Shown piece after piece: positions 57,206 to 64,000 of a stretch of DNA of 64,000 nucleotides. Numbering within the stretch: the first letter of the stretch is position 1; each line of letters starts with the position of its first letter. A program made the translations under genes and the position numbers. The stretch comes from Enterobacteriaceae bacterium (lineage in GTDB: Bacteria > Pseudomonadota > Gammaproteobacteria > Enterobacterales > Enterobacteriaceae), in contig CABIZV010000009.1 of NCBI GenBank assembly GCA_902363335.1, positions 69,728-133,727 on the forward strand, written 5' to 3'. The notes under the pieces were generated by a model, which worked only from the letters and a program-made list of their open reading frames with translations, did not search any database and had not been told where the DNA came from.

Positions 57206-57227
57206 CTCCCCCATGAAGAAGGGGGAG
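57206..57227 (+). terminator. Hairpin after the adhesin gene
   Basis: CTCCCCC and GGGGGAG form a 7-bp stem with an 8-base loop ten bases after the stop. No T run follows, so it may protect mRNA or terminate weakly. Confidence 0.55.
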
Positions 57228-57564
57228 AACTGATTGGTTCAACGCTCTGGAGAGCTTGCAATAATAATTTGGGCTCCCTCGGAAACGTATGATGTTATTA
57301 AGGTAGTTTATTGAATTTGGCTACCCAGAATAGAGGCGTTATGCTTACCTCTAATCTGGTAGCCAATCAAAAGAAGGAATCTTAGAACTGAATTAAAACG
57401 CAAGTTAATAAAATGATAGCCGACCATAATTACACCGTGTCTGACTTTGCTAATTAATTATCTAACCATACTCTGAAATAAGAAATAAACATCTTGCAAA
57501 ACAGTGTTTTATATAACTCCGTTTTAATGCGGTAGAACAGTTTGAATTTACATAAGGGTATTTT
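57228..57564. other. Intergenic region upstream of the winged-helix regulator
   Basis: No gene was seen. AT-rich near 57400-57560, where the promoter of the next gene should lie. AAGGG is positioned before the ATG at 57565. Confidence 0.4.
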
Positions 57565-58227
57565 ATGGAATATAAGTTCGGAAACTATCTGCTTCGTGAT
57601 GGTTGTACGCTCCAGTGTGCAGGTAAAAACATTCCCCTTCCACCGAAGGAGTTGGCTGTATTATCTTTGCTAGTAAGAAATGCAGGTGATATTATTAGTA
57701 AAGGTCAGTTGATTGATGAGGTATGGTATGGGGGGAACGTCTCAGATGAGTCACTGACGCGTTGTATCTATACATTGAGGCGCTATCTAGGTGAAGGCAA
57801 AACCATACGTTATATAGATACTGTATATGGTAAAGGATATCGCTTTACGGCTGAAGTTGAGAACGTTATAACTTCTTCGACGGAAAGCAAAAATTCTGAG
57901 TCAGGGATTAAAGTTGCACTTTTTCCATTTGAGATGGCTGATATTATGGTATCAAGGTCAATCCATGACTATCTGCTAAACAGGCTTTTTTCACTCAAAA
58001 TGGTTACGGATACTCCACTAGATATTATTTCATCTCTGGCATCACGCGATTGCTACGATTATCACAGCTGTATGAAATTATTGGAAAATATGAACATCGA
58101 CTATTACATTTCGGGAGCTGAAATCAATAATCATAAAGATATCTCAATCAGTTTGGAGTTGGTCAGAGCCAAAGATCATGCCATTTTACAGCGTAGAAAC
58201 TTGAAAATTCAGAAAGCATCTCCTTAA
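57565..58227 (+). CDS. HilA/CadC-type winged-helix regulator (soluble)
   Basis: The 220-residue protein has an N-terminal OmpR-type winged helix (PPKELAVLSLLVRNAGDIISKGQLIDEVWYG, DESLTRCIYTLRRYLGE, YIDTVYGKGYRF). A C-terminal domain of about 110 residues follows, without a transmembrane helix. The architecture resembles a shortened HilA/IagA. Co-directional with and downstream of the adhesin gene, it is a candidate regulator of it. The C-terminal domain may be truncated, because transposon debris starts about 20 bases after the stop. Confidence 0.8.
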   Translation: MEYKFGNYLLRDGCTLQCAGKNIPLPPKELAVLSLLVRNAGDIISKGQLIDEVWYGGNVSDESLTRCIYTLRRYLGEGKTIRYIDTVYGKGYRFTAEVENVITSSTESKNSESGIKVALFPFEMADIMVSRSIHDYLLNRLFSLKMVTDTPLDIISSLASRDCYDYHSCMKLLENMNIDYYISGAEINNHKDISISLELVRAKDHAILQRRNLKIQKASP

Positions 58228-58239
58228 GAATACTGGCTG

Positions 58240-58385
58240 CAATGTAGGATATTTATGTGGGTACTCGGCGCATTGCGGGATTCCATTTTTGTGCTGGAAG
58301 GACTTCTGGAGCAACAGACAAGGCTGAATCCCGTAGAGATCAGGATAGACACAGGGGGTACCAGCGATAGCATATGCAGATGTCA
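58240..58385 (+). pseudogene. Tn3-family transposase fragment
   Basis: LGALRDSIFVLEGLLEQQTR, then LNPVEIRIDTGGTSDSI, matches the conserved DDE-region block LRDSxYVLDGLLxxxTxLxPxEIMTDTAGxSD of Tn3 TnpA. It then joins the CAGATG/CATATG repeat. Confidence 0.8.
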
Positions 58386-58445
58386 GGCATATGGATATGT
58401 TCAACCTTTGCTCTGTTCTCTCTTTTTTCGCGAAGAGCTGAAAAA
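58370..58445. repeat. Inverted, diverged copy of the 980-1060 region
   Basis: The reverse complement of this stretch shares CTTCGCGAAAAAAGAGAGAA and the GACATCTGCATATG-type motif with 985-1060. It thus contains one unit of the repeat found upstream of vagC, next to a Tn3 fragment. This suggests the repeat was a Tn3-associated or plasmid site. Confidence 0.7.
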
Positions 58446-58499
58446 AGGCAAAGCCGGAATTAATTTGTCAGACAGAGTTTATAGGAGGTAACATCTCCT

Positions 58500-58967
58500 G
58501 TTGTAGAGAGACCTGTCAGTACTGCATCTTTTCTAAACAAACTGGGACTACAGCTTCCGAAAGTTCGGGGTAGGCGCGCGACGCAAGATGAGGTCCGTCA
58601 GGTCTCGCTTACAGATATAAGCTATGTTAGACAGATGGAGAGCTGGATGATCACCATTCGTCCCCGCCGGCGTGAACCGCTGTGGGCGTTACGGATTAAA
58701 CCATGCGTAACTGGATGAGGCTGACGTAGTTCATTTTTCGAACCCGGTGACACCCTATAACCTCCGCCACAGCTATATCATGCACATGCCCTATCACCGG
58801 CAGCCAAGAAGGTTATTTAGGCTCTGGCCGGACACCAAAATTCACGTTTCATGGAAGTGTATACGCAAGTATTTGTGCTCGATATTGCGGTAACGCTGGT
58901 AGTGACGTTCACTAACGATGGTTGGGATGCTGTAGAAATCTTCAGAACACTCCCTCGCCTGAGGTGA
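58500..58967 (+). pseudogene. ResD-like plasmid tyrosine recombinase, degraded
   Basis: Frames read LNKLGLQLPKVRGRRATQDE, then DISYVRQMESWMITIRPRRR and EPLWALRIK, then NPVTPYNLRHSYIMHMPYHR, MEVYTQVFVLDIAVTLVVTF, and AEIFRTLPRLR. These match the ResD (D-protein) site-specific recombinase of F-like plasmids, with the catalytic RHSY region visible. ResD resolves plasmid multimers. Frameshifts and stops inactivate it. It is the strongest sign of plasmid ancestry. Confidence 0.75.
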
Positions 58968-58992
58968 AAAGATCACTTATTGCACCTTATAT

Positions 58993-59300
58993 AAGCGTAA
59001 GCGTCGTCTCAGTACCGTCTGTCTCAGAAGTCACTATCCTGTAACTTAAGCCGCCGCATATTTTGCAGGTGGATACCTAATGCGCGCCAAAGAAAGACTT
59101 CCCCGAAAACGATATTACCCTGAATTTAAAATGGAAATGGTCAGGCTGGCACTTGAAGAAGAAGTAAGTGTTGCTGAGCAGGCCCGACAACATGACGTTA
59201 ATGACAACCTGCTCTTTAAATGGATAAGACTCTGCATGCCTGTACTCAGTGCGATGTCATCGTGCAGGTCCCCGTGTAAGTATCTCGAATAATCGTGCCA
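58993..59300 (+). pseudogene. IS66 deletion derivative (tnpA-tnpC join)
   Basis: A GTAAGCG end near 58993 leads to a frame from 59080: MRAKERLPRKRYYPEFKMEM, then VRLALEEEVSVAEQARQHDV and NDNLLFKW, an IS66 TnpA start. It then jumps to bases encoding HACTQCDVIVQVPV in another frame, the TnpC zinc segment (compare 35.7 kb). All of tnpB is deleted. Confidence 0.8.
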
Positions 59301-59353
59301 TTCATATTTAGAGATCATCCGGCATAATCAATCTGCCAACGAAGGAGATCGCT

Positions 59354-59620
59354 ATGCGTAAAGCCCGTTTTACTGAGCATCAGATCATCGCTGTGATTAA
59401 GTCGGTTGAAGCCGGACGAACGGTTAAAGATGTCTGCCGGGAGGCTGGTATCTCTGAAGCCACTTATTACAACTGGAAGTCCAGATACGGTGGTATGGAA
59501 GCTTCTGATATAAAAAAAATCAAGGATGTTGAGGACGAGAACCGCCGTCTCAAACAGATGTTTGCCGACCTTAGCCTGGAGAACCGGGCACTGAAAGATG
59601 TTATCGAAAAAAAGCTTTAA
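59354..59620 (+). CDS. IS3-family OrfA
   Basis: The 88-residue protein has a helix-turn-helix (EHQIIAVIKSVEAGRTVKDVCREAGISEATYYNWKSRYGG) and a leucine zipper (DENRRLKQMFADLSLENRALKDVI). A7G at 59607-59613 just before the stop is a typical slippery sequence for -1 frameshifting into orfB. Intact, but orfB is broken. Confidence 0.92.
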   Translation: MRKARFTEHQIIAVIKSVEAGRTVKDVCREAGISEATYYNWKSRYGGMEASDIKKIKDVEDENRRLKQMFADLSLENRALKDVIEKKL

Positions 59621-60422
59621 AACCAGCCTTTAAGCGTGAGCTGGTCACTCATCTGATAACGACATTTGGACTCAGTATCCGTCAGGCCCGCCGGAGTCTG
59701 AACCTGAGCAGAACGGTTTACCATTATCGTCCGGATACCACGCGGGAAGAACCCGTTATTGTCGCGTTGCAGGCAGTGGCCGAGCGATACCCACGATACG
59801 GTTTTCCGAAACTTTTTCAGGTTCTGAGGCGGCAGGGACACCCGTGGAATCACAAAAGGATCCACCGTATTTACTGTCTGCTGAAACTGAATTTTCGCCG
59901 TAAGGGCTAACAGCGGTTGCCGGTGCGTAATCCCTCACCACTGGCCACGCCGGAAGCGCTGAACCAGAGCTGGCCTGTCGACTTTATGCATGATGCCCTG
60001 GTCTGTGGCCGTCGTTTTCGCACGTTCAATGTCGTTGATGACTTTAACCGTGAGGCGTTGTCGATTGAAATCGATCTGAATCTACCAGCTCTGCGCGTGG
60101 TCCGTGTGCTCGACAGGATCGCGGCTATCCAGTCATGCTACGCATGGATAATGGTCCGGAATTTATCTCACTTGCACTGGCTGAATGGGCAGAGAAACAT
60201 GCAGTAAAACTGGAGTTTATCCAGCCGGGTAAACCGACACAGAATGCTTTTATTGAGCGCTTTAACCGGACATACCGTACAGAAATACTCGATTTCTATC
60301 TCTTCAGAACGCTGAATGAAGTGCAGGAAATCACGGAAAGATGGGTGTCAGAATATAACTGTGAACGCCCGCATGAATCACTGAACAATATGACGCCGGA
60401 AGAATATCGACAGCACCATTAA
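59614..60422 (+). pseudogene. IS3-family OrfB transposase, broken
   Basis: From ALKPAFKRELVTHLITTFGL to NFRRKG the frame is open, then TAA at 59908-59910, then RNPSPLATPEALNQSWPVDF with the first catalytic Asp region and NVVDDFNRE (second). A frameshift near 60130 leads to LRMDNGPEFISLALAEWAEK, and the end carries the Glu region AFIERFNRTYRTEIL to EEYRQHH. All DDE blocks are present but in separate frames. Confidence 0.9.
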
Positions 60423-60423
60423 T

Positions 60424-60785
60424 GGGTCTATTTACAGTTAGCGAACTTACCGGATGCGCCGAACAGCTTGTCGCCAGCGTAAGAGCTGTTGTTCATGATG
60501 TTGCCCAGTTCGGAGTTCAGGTCGTTCAGCTCGGAATTGATTGCATCACGGTCTTTCTAAGTGTTGGTGTCGTTCGCTGCTTGGGTTGCGAGGTCTTTCA
60601 TGCGGTACATGATGTTGCTCACTTCGTCGAACGCGCCTTCAGAGGTCTGCAGCAGTGCAGTGGCATCGGAGATGTTACGCTGTGCAACAGTAATACCGTT
60701 GGCCTGACCGTGCATATGAGCCGCGATCTGCTGCATCGTCAGCTGCGGAGTTAATACGCTTACCGGTGCCCAGACGTTCCATCGC
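60424..60785 (-). pseudogene. Lateral flagellin (LafA-like) N-terminal fragment
   Basis: Reading leftwards: ERLGTGKRINSAADDAA, a small deletion, IAAHMHGQANGITVAQRNIS, then DATALLQTSEGAFDEVSNIM, YRMKDLATQAANDTNT, stop, KDRDAINSELNDLNSELG and NIMNNSSYAGDKLFGASGKF. This is the conserved N-terminal D0/D1 region of flagellins, closest in wording to lateral (Flag-2) flagellins. Start and C-terminus are missing. Confidence 0.8.
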
Positions 60786-60789
60786 GGGT

Positions 60790-61120
60790 TTCCAGTGATA
60801 TTAGCAGTGTTTTTGACGCGGTTTTGTCCGTCTTAACCATCCTGATATTTGCTCCGGAGACCACTTCATCTCCAGCTTTTCCAGAACGAGAGCCCACAAC
60901 AGTATATTCTGTTCCAATAAGCAAGGGTTTGGTCTTTTAGCCATTCAGCTGGCTCGGTTGTTAGCATCAACGGCTTTGTAATAACGCCTGCCACGATTTC
61001 GCTGAACTTCTCACGAGATCGTCGAAGAGCTACGATTCAGTACAGTAGCGATCGCGCGAATGCACATTCTGTGCTAACAGACTGGTGCGTATTTCCTCGC
61101 GCTCAAACATTAACAGAGTA
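60790..61120 (-). pseudogene. IS30-family transposase remnant
   Basis: Fragments in several frames read FEREEIRTSLLAQNVHSRDR, SLRRSREKFSEIVAGVI, and EKLEMKWSPEQISGWLRRTK-like text near 60840-60880. This order is that of IS30 transposases (helix-turn-helix, then WSPEQI segment). Only the N-terminal third remains, heavily mutated. Confidence 0.6.
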
Positions 61121-61260
61121 GATTTAGCAAAAGAATAGATTAATGCAGGCGCTTGAAAGATTAACACATCAGAAAAACGAGTAGGATATATCACAAATGT
61201 GGCACGTTACACGACAACACTTTAATGTGGCAGAAACTTGGGGGGAGGCTCGGTACGATG

Positions 61261-61722
61261 TTATTTCGGCATTGGGTAGACGAAAATTGAACCGTTTTGC
61301 CCGATGATCAGCGATTTATCACTGCATGAGATCGGTTCCATCCAATAGTTGGCATACATTAACTGGTCGACAAGACCGTCAATCATCAATCCTTTCTGAT
61401 CTGAGTTGAAAAAGATTGGTGTCTGGTTAAAGTAAATCCGCCCCTGTTTTTTCTCCGTTGGCGTAAACATCCACTTCAGGACAAAGCGATTATCATCCGG
61501 CTTTGTTATGTTCGACTTCAGAGCACCGCGGGTGGTTTTCCAATTGACGTTATACACCTCATTCTTTTGCGACATTAGGTCATAAAAGCCCATCTGGAAG
61601 GCTCCTTCTACGTTGCCATGCTGTAACGATAACGATATCGGAGACATACTCAAGAGCAATGTTATCAGCACGATGAGTAGAGCTATAAGCCAATTAAGAC
61701 GCTTCACATGTAGACAACTCAT
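61261..61722 (-). CDS. fidL: FidL-like membrane partner of the MarT-type regulator
   Basis: The 153-residue protein starts at ATG 61722 (MSCLHVKRLNW, with GGAGGAAG upstream) and overlaps the regulator gene by about 29 bases. One N-terminal transmembrane helix (LIALLIVLITLLLSMSPI) precedes a periplasmic domain of about 120 residues. In Salmonella SPI-3, fidL lies next to marT and misL. The arrangement resembles ToxR/ToxS, where the small partner stabilises the sensor (inference). The exact role of FidL is not established. Confidence 0.75.
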   Translation of the reverse strand: MSCLHVKRLNWLIALLIVLITLLLSMSPISLSLQHGNVEGAFQMGFYDLMSQKNEVYNVNWKTTRGALKSNITKPDDNRFVLKWMFTPTEKKQGRIYFNQTPIFFNSDQKGLMIDGLVDQLMYANYWMEPISCSDKSLIIGQNGSIFVYPMPK

Positions 61723-62620
61723 TGAGCTTCCTCCGGGTCTCACGAATGATCAGATTGTTTAGCTGCAAAATGTCGGTACGCCAGTGATAAATCGCCATGA
61801 CCAGCTGCTTTTTCTCGCACCTGTTTGCCAGAATAAAGCTGTAGTTGAGCGTCGAATGATCGCTGTGGAAATACACTCTCATCGTGACTGACTTCATTTT
61901 TAACTGCTGATTGAGCAAGTACAGTGAATCCTTGACCTTGCCGTAGAGATTGAAGGAAAGATGTTCCGGGTCACCCTTCTTCTCAACGGAAAGAATTTCG
62001 ATATTACTGTAGACTCCTGGCTGGATCTCACGCGCAACCTGACGCTCGCTGAAAATATTAAAAAGAAGCCAGCATGCGCTGGTGATGATGGCGGTGGTGA
62101 GCAGTACTATCAGCAGGAAGGAGAATATTTTTCGTCCAGGTTTACCTAGCTTGCTGTCCAGAACGACCGGCGGATCAGGCACATCGTTTTCCGCATCTGT
62201 TGAGAGGGGATCCTGGGGTTCAAAGGTGGGTGCATTGAAATCATTATTCCCAAAGGGGATTTCCTCCTCATTAACTTTGCCTTCATCTTTTTGCACTATG
62301 CGGCAGTATTCAGCTTCGAGCAGATAACCCTTACGTGGAATGGTTTTGATGATACGCTGCATCTTGCCGTCGTCTTCTAACGCAGTGCGTAACGCGTGTA
62401 TTGCATTGGGCAGGCTGTTATTTCCGATGATGCGGCGTTCCCAGACCAGACTGGTAAACTCTTCACGCGTGAAGAGTTTACCCGCATCGTTGACCAGAAT
62501 ATTGAGCAATTTGAGTTGATACTCACCTAAGCGTTTGGTTTCGCCGGTGGCTAAATGGATAATTGAGCCAGAAGCAACATCAATCAGCCAATTTTTTACA
62601 GAGTAATAACATTTATTCAT
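61694..62620 (-). CDS. marT: MarT/ToxR-like membrane-bound winged-helix regulator
   Basis: The 308-residue protein has an N-terminal winged helix (LGEYQLKLLNILVNDAGKLFTREEFTSLVWERRIIGNNSLPNAIHALRTALEDDG, then IIKTIPRKGYLL). A linker rich in acidic and Pro residues follows (110-165), then a single transmembrane helix (IFSFLLIVLLTTAIITSACWLLF, about 168-190), and a periplasmic domain. Proteins of this layout activate adhesin or virulence genes from the membrane; Salmonella MarT activates the autotransporter misL. Here the YeeJ-type adhesin is 4 kb away. Intact. Confidence 0.82.
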   Translation of the reverse strand: MNKCYYSVKNWLIDVASGSIIHLATGETKRLGEYQLKLLNILVNDAGKLFTREEFTSLVWERRIIGNNSLPNAIHALRTALEDDGKMQRIIKTIPRKGYLLEAEYCRIVQKDEGKVNEEEIPFGNNDFNAPTFEPQDPLSTDAENDVPDPPVVLDSKLGKPGRKIFSFLLIVLLTTAIITSACWLLFNIFSERQVAREIQPGVYSNIEILSVEKKGDPEHLSFNLYGKVKDSLYLLNQQLKMKSVTMRVYFHSDHSTLNYSFILANRCEKKQLVMAIYHWRTDILQLNNLIIRETRRKLNELSTCEAS

Positions 62621-63070
62621 TAATAAGCTATGGATTCAACCATCCTAGGTATAGGGTGAAAATCTATCGAATACCTCATGACATCATTGATTATCTGATT
62701 GAGTTTCCGACTCCATTAAGAATTCCTAATTAATTCCCCGTACCGGCGGAAGAAATATAAAGAGAATGAAATACACAGGCGGATGTTGTGTTGTCCTTAA
62801 CGTTACAATGCGGGGCTTCAATCTATAATACGCCTCATCAGGAAGGAGTCATTTATACCAAGCTATTTTTACGCGATAAAAGTGTGATGTGCAACAATCT
62901 TTCCCACAATGAATATGGCAAAAAAGTTGTTTTTTAGCAGAAGATTAACAAGAATAGTTGAATAAAATTTATGTTGATTCAATGGCCTGATTATGAAGAT
63001 TTCATTTTTTAAATGTTATCTAGTTGATGGGGGCTGGATAACCATGGATTATCTAGATGCCTATAACTCA
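62621..63070. other. AT-rich upstream region of the marT-like gene
   Basis: No gene was seen. The long AT-rich stretch typically binds H-NS and probably carries regulation of the marT-like gene. Confidence 0.4.
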
Positions 63071-63074
63071 TTGA

Positions 63075-63500
63075 TAATATTAGTTTTTATACTCTGCCAG
63101 TAGCATCTCACTCGAACTATGCTGGCGCTTACTATCATAGAGCATTTCCATGTAATCAAAAATAATATGGCACCGGGCTTCTTTCCGCGCCCCATAGATC
63201 TTTTTCTTTACCCGTTCACGCTTCAGGGTTGGAAAAAACTTTCTGCAACTGCGTTACGACGGCTCGTACTGCCCTCCAGTCCGTGAACGGCTGCCACTCA
63301 TGGGTTGTGTACAGACTCCCTTGATCAGAATGAACCAGCACCTGTTTTTGGGGGGACGTCTCCATATGGCCATTAGAAGATTATTCAGGACAATATTTTT
63401 GGGGGGCCAGCGTATAACACTTTGTACGTATCCATGCGCAGAAATTCCTTTATCAGCGCTAAGAACCCGGTTTTTCCGCACTTCCATCTGCAGGAATGCA
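63075..63500 (-). pseudogene. IS3-group transposase C-terminal remnant
   Basis: Reading leftwards: LSADKGISAHGYVQSVI, then CWFILIKGVCTQPMSGSRSR-type shifted text, RRSCRKFFPTLKRERVKKKI, YGARKEARCHIIFDYMEMLY, DSKRQHSSSEMLLAEY. These match the end of IS3-type OrfB (…LKRERIKKKIYGTREEAR…FDYIEMFYNSKRRH). Several stops. Confidence 0.75.
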
Positions 63501-63655
63501 TGCACCTTCAGCAGTAAGGTCCCCGTTTACGGTTGGACAAGAAACCGTAGTAACGCACCATTTTAAAATGCTTTGCCGGGATATGGCAGGTATAGCGTCC
63601 GCTCATATCTTCCTGCGTCAGCGTCTGCTTCAGGTACCCGGATACTTGACACTTC
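63480..63655 (-). pseudogene. IS91-family transposase C-terminal fragment
   Basis: Leftward translation gives LTQEDMSGRYTCHIPAKHFK, then MVRYYGFLSNRKRGPYC and a stop, matching the IS91 Y2 transposase block (RRYISHIPxRHFKMVRYYGFLSNRKRG). The catalytic tyrosine region in this block is present but the rest is lost. Confidence 0.75.
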
Positions 63656-64000
63656 CCAAGCGCCCCAGACTTCTTCCACTGCGTGCTTTATTAAGTGGAG
63701 AGGTCGTGCCTATTCGGTTGGTATCAACATCGCTACTCACTCCGACAGGTTTATTCGGTAAAGAAGATATCATGCTTGTGATCAAATCCAGGCCTGGCAG
63801 ACATTGAATCAGTCAGGCTCGCCGCTTACGCTGGATATAAAAGATGCCAGTGGCGAACTGCGCCAGGTCAATATCGCCTTTGAAGTTGTGCCCTTCAATT
63901 TTGGGGTCAATGAGCTGTCACTTAAATTTGGCCTGGGCAATAAAACATCAGATAGCTATAACCTCCCGGGCCTACAACAATTTGAAGGCGCTTCTGCGCA
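63645..64000 (+). pseudogene. sopB: SopB/IpgD-like type III effector fragment (inositol phosphatase family)
   Basis: From 63777 to the window end the frame reads DQIQAWQTLNQSGSPLTLDI, then KDASGELRQVNIAFEVVPFN and FGVNELSLKFGLGNKTSDSY. FNFGVNEhALKhGLGxKxSDxYN is characteristic of SopB/SigD and IpgD, just before the phosphatase core. The region 63.66-63.77 kb in another frame (EVVPIRLVSTSLLTPTGLFG, then KEDIML) looks like the immediately preceding segment, so one frameshift lies near 63775. The left side joins an IS91 remnant, so the N-terminus is lost. The catalytic CKSGKDRT motif would lie beyond the window. Confidence 0.8.

Noticed and set aside
63254..63566. Plus- and minus-strand 80-residue frames near the right end
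   Set aside because: They are out-of-phase pieces of IS3 and IS91 transposase remnants, not genes.
1..64000. tRNA or rRNA genes as island attachment sites
   Set aside because: No cloverleaf with a GTTCRAR-type T-loop and CCA end was recognised by eye; a covariance search would be needed to be sure.

Overview
The window looks like an accessory stretch of an enterobacterial genome (Enterobacteriaceae or a close relative). It could be part of a large plasmid or a chromosomal island with plasmid ancestry. The evidence is vagCD-type toxin-antitoxin genes, a degraded ResD-type plasmid recombinase, homologues of fepE, marT/fidL, yeeJ-type invasin and sopB/ipgD, a lateral-flagellin fragment, and remnants of many enterobacterial transposons (IS903, IS66, IS3, IS6, IS110, IS30, IS91, Tn3 and an ISNCY-like element). 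Many genes are frameshifted, truncated or carry stop codons, so much of the window is a graveyard between a few intact, probably selected modules. No tRNA, rRNA or CRISPR array was recognised by eye.

Layout. 1-1.9 kb: a broken small gene, a hypothetical gene, five 34-bp palindromic direct repeats and an intact vagC-vagD (VapBC) module. 2.1-7.3 kb: a complete lasso-peptide cluster. It has a 48-residue precursor whose core begins like capistruin (GKPGFQSVD), a fused RRE/leader peptidase, an asparagine-synthetase-like lasso cyclase, a divergently transcribed ABC exporter and a convergent GntR regulator. The precursor is separated from the maturation genes by a hairpin. 7.4-9.7 kb: an orphan Fur-box-like site, a MITE-like element with inverted ends, a broken Rpn-type recombination nuclease and a small hypothetical gene. 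10.2-14.7 kb: a tightly packed MacA-MacB-OmpF/TolC-type tripartite exporter operon (PvdRT-OpmQ-like organisation). 15.6-18.2 kb: an MFS exporter and isochorismatase-like hydrolase operon divergent from a GntR regulator across twin TGGTATACCA palindromes. 18.5-19.3 kb: an AraC regulator overlapping a DUF2442 gene.

19.6-36 kb: mostly decay (IS903 remnant, ATPase fragments, LysE pseudogene, broken fepE, DUF6622-like pseudogene with a C10 tract, 10x ACTC microsatellite, IS66 remnant). Intact islands are a small secreted protein, an SMR exporter, a CSS-motif EAL phosphodiesterase, and a probable envelope-stress trio (coiled-coil lipoprotein, GlsB/YmgE protein, DUF421 protein). 36.2-48.6 kb: two very large genes. 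One is a 2015-residue protein with a C-terminal YopT/C58-like Cys-His-Asp arrangement. The other is an AT-rich 898-residue protein of unknown function. An XRE-cupin regulator lies between them. 50.1-57.2 kb: a 2348-residue LysM-inverse autotransporter-Ig-repeat adhesin (YeeJ/invasin type), followed by an OmpR/HilA-type winged-helix regulator. 58-64 kb: plasmid and transposon debris, a lateral flagellin fragment, an intact marT-fidL-like regulator pair, and at the right edge a frameshifted sopB/ipgD-like type III effector fragment.

The intact modules point to competition (lasso peptide, tripartite exporter) and host interaction (adhesin, ToxR-like regulators, large effector- or toxin-like proteins). 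The functional assignments rest on motif recognition from the translated sequence; no database search was run.
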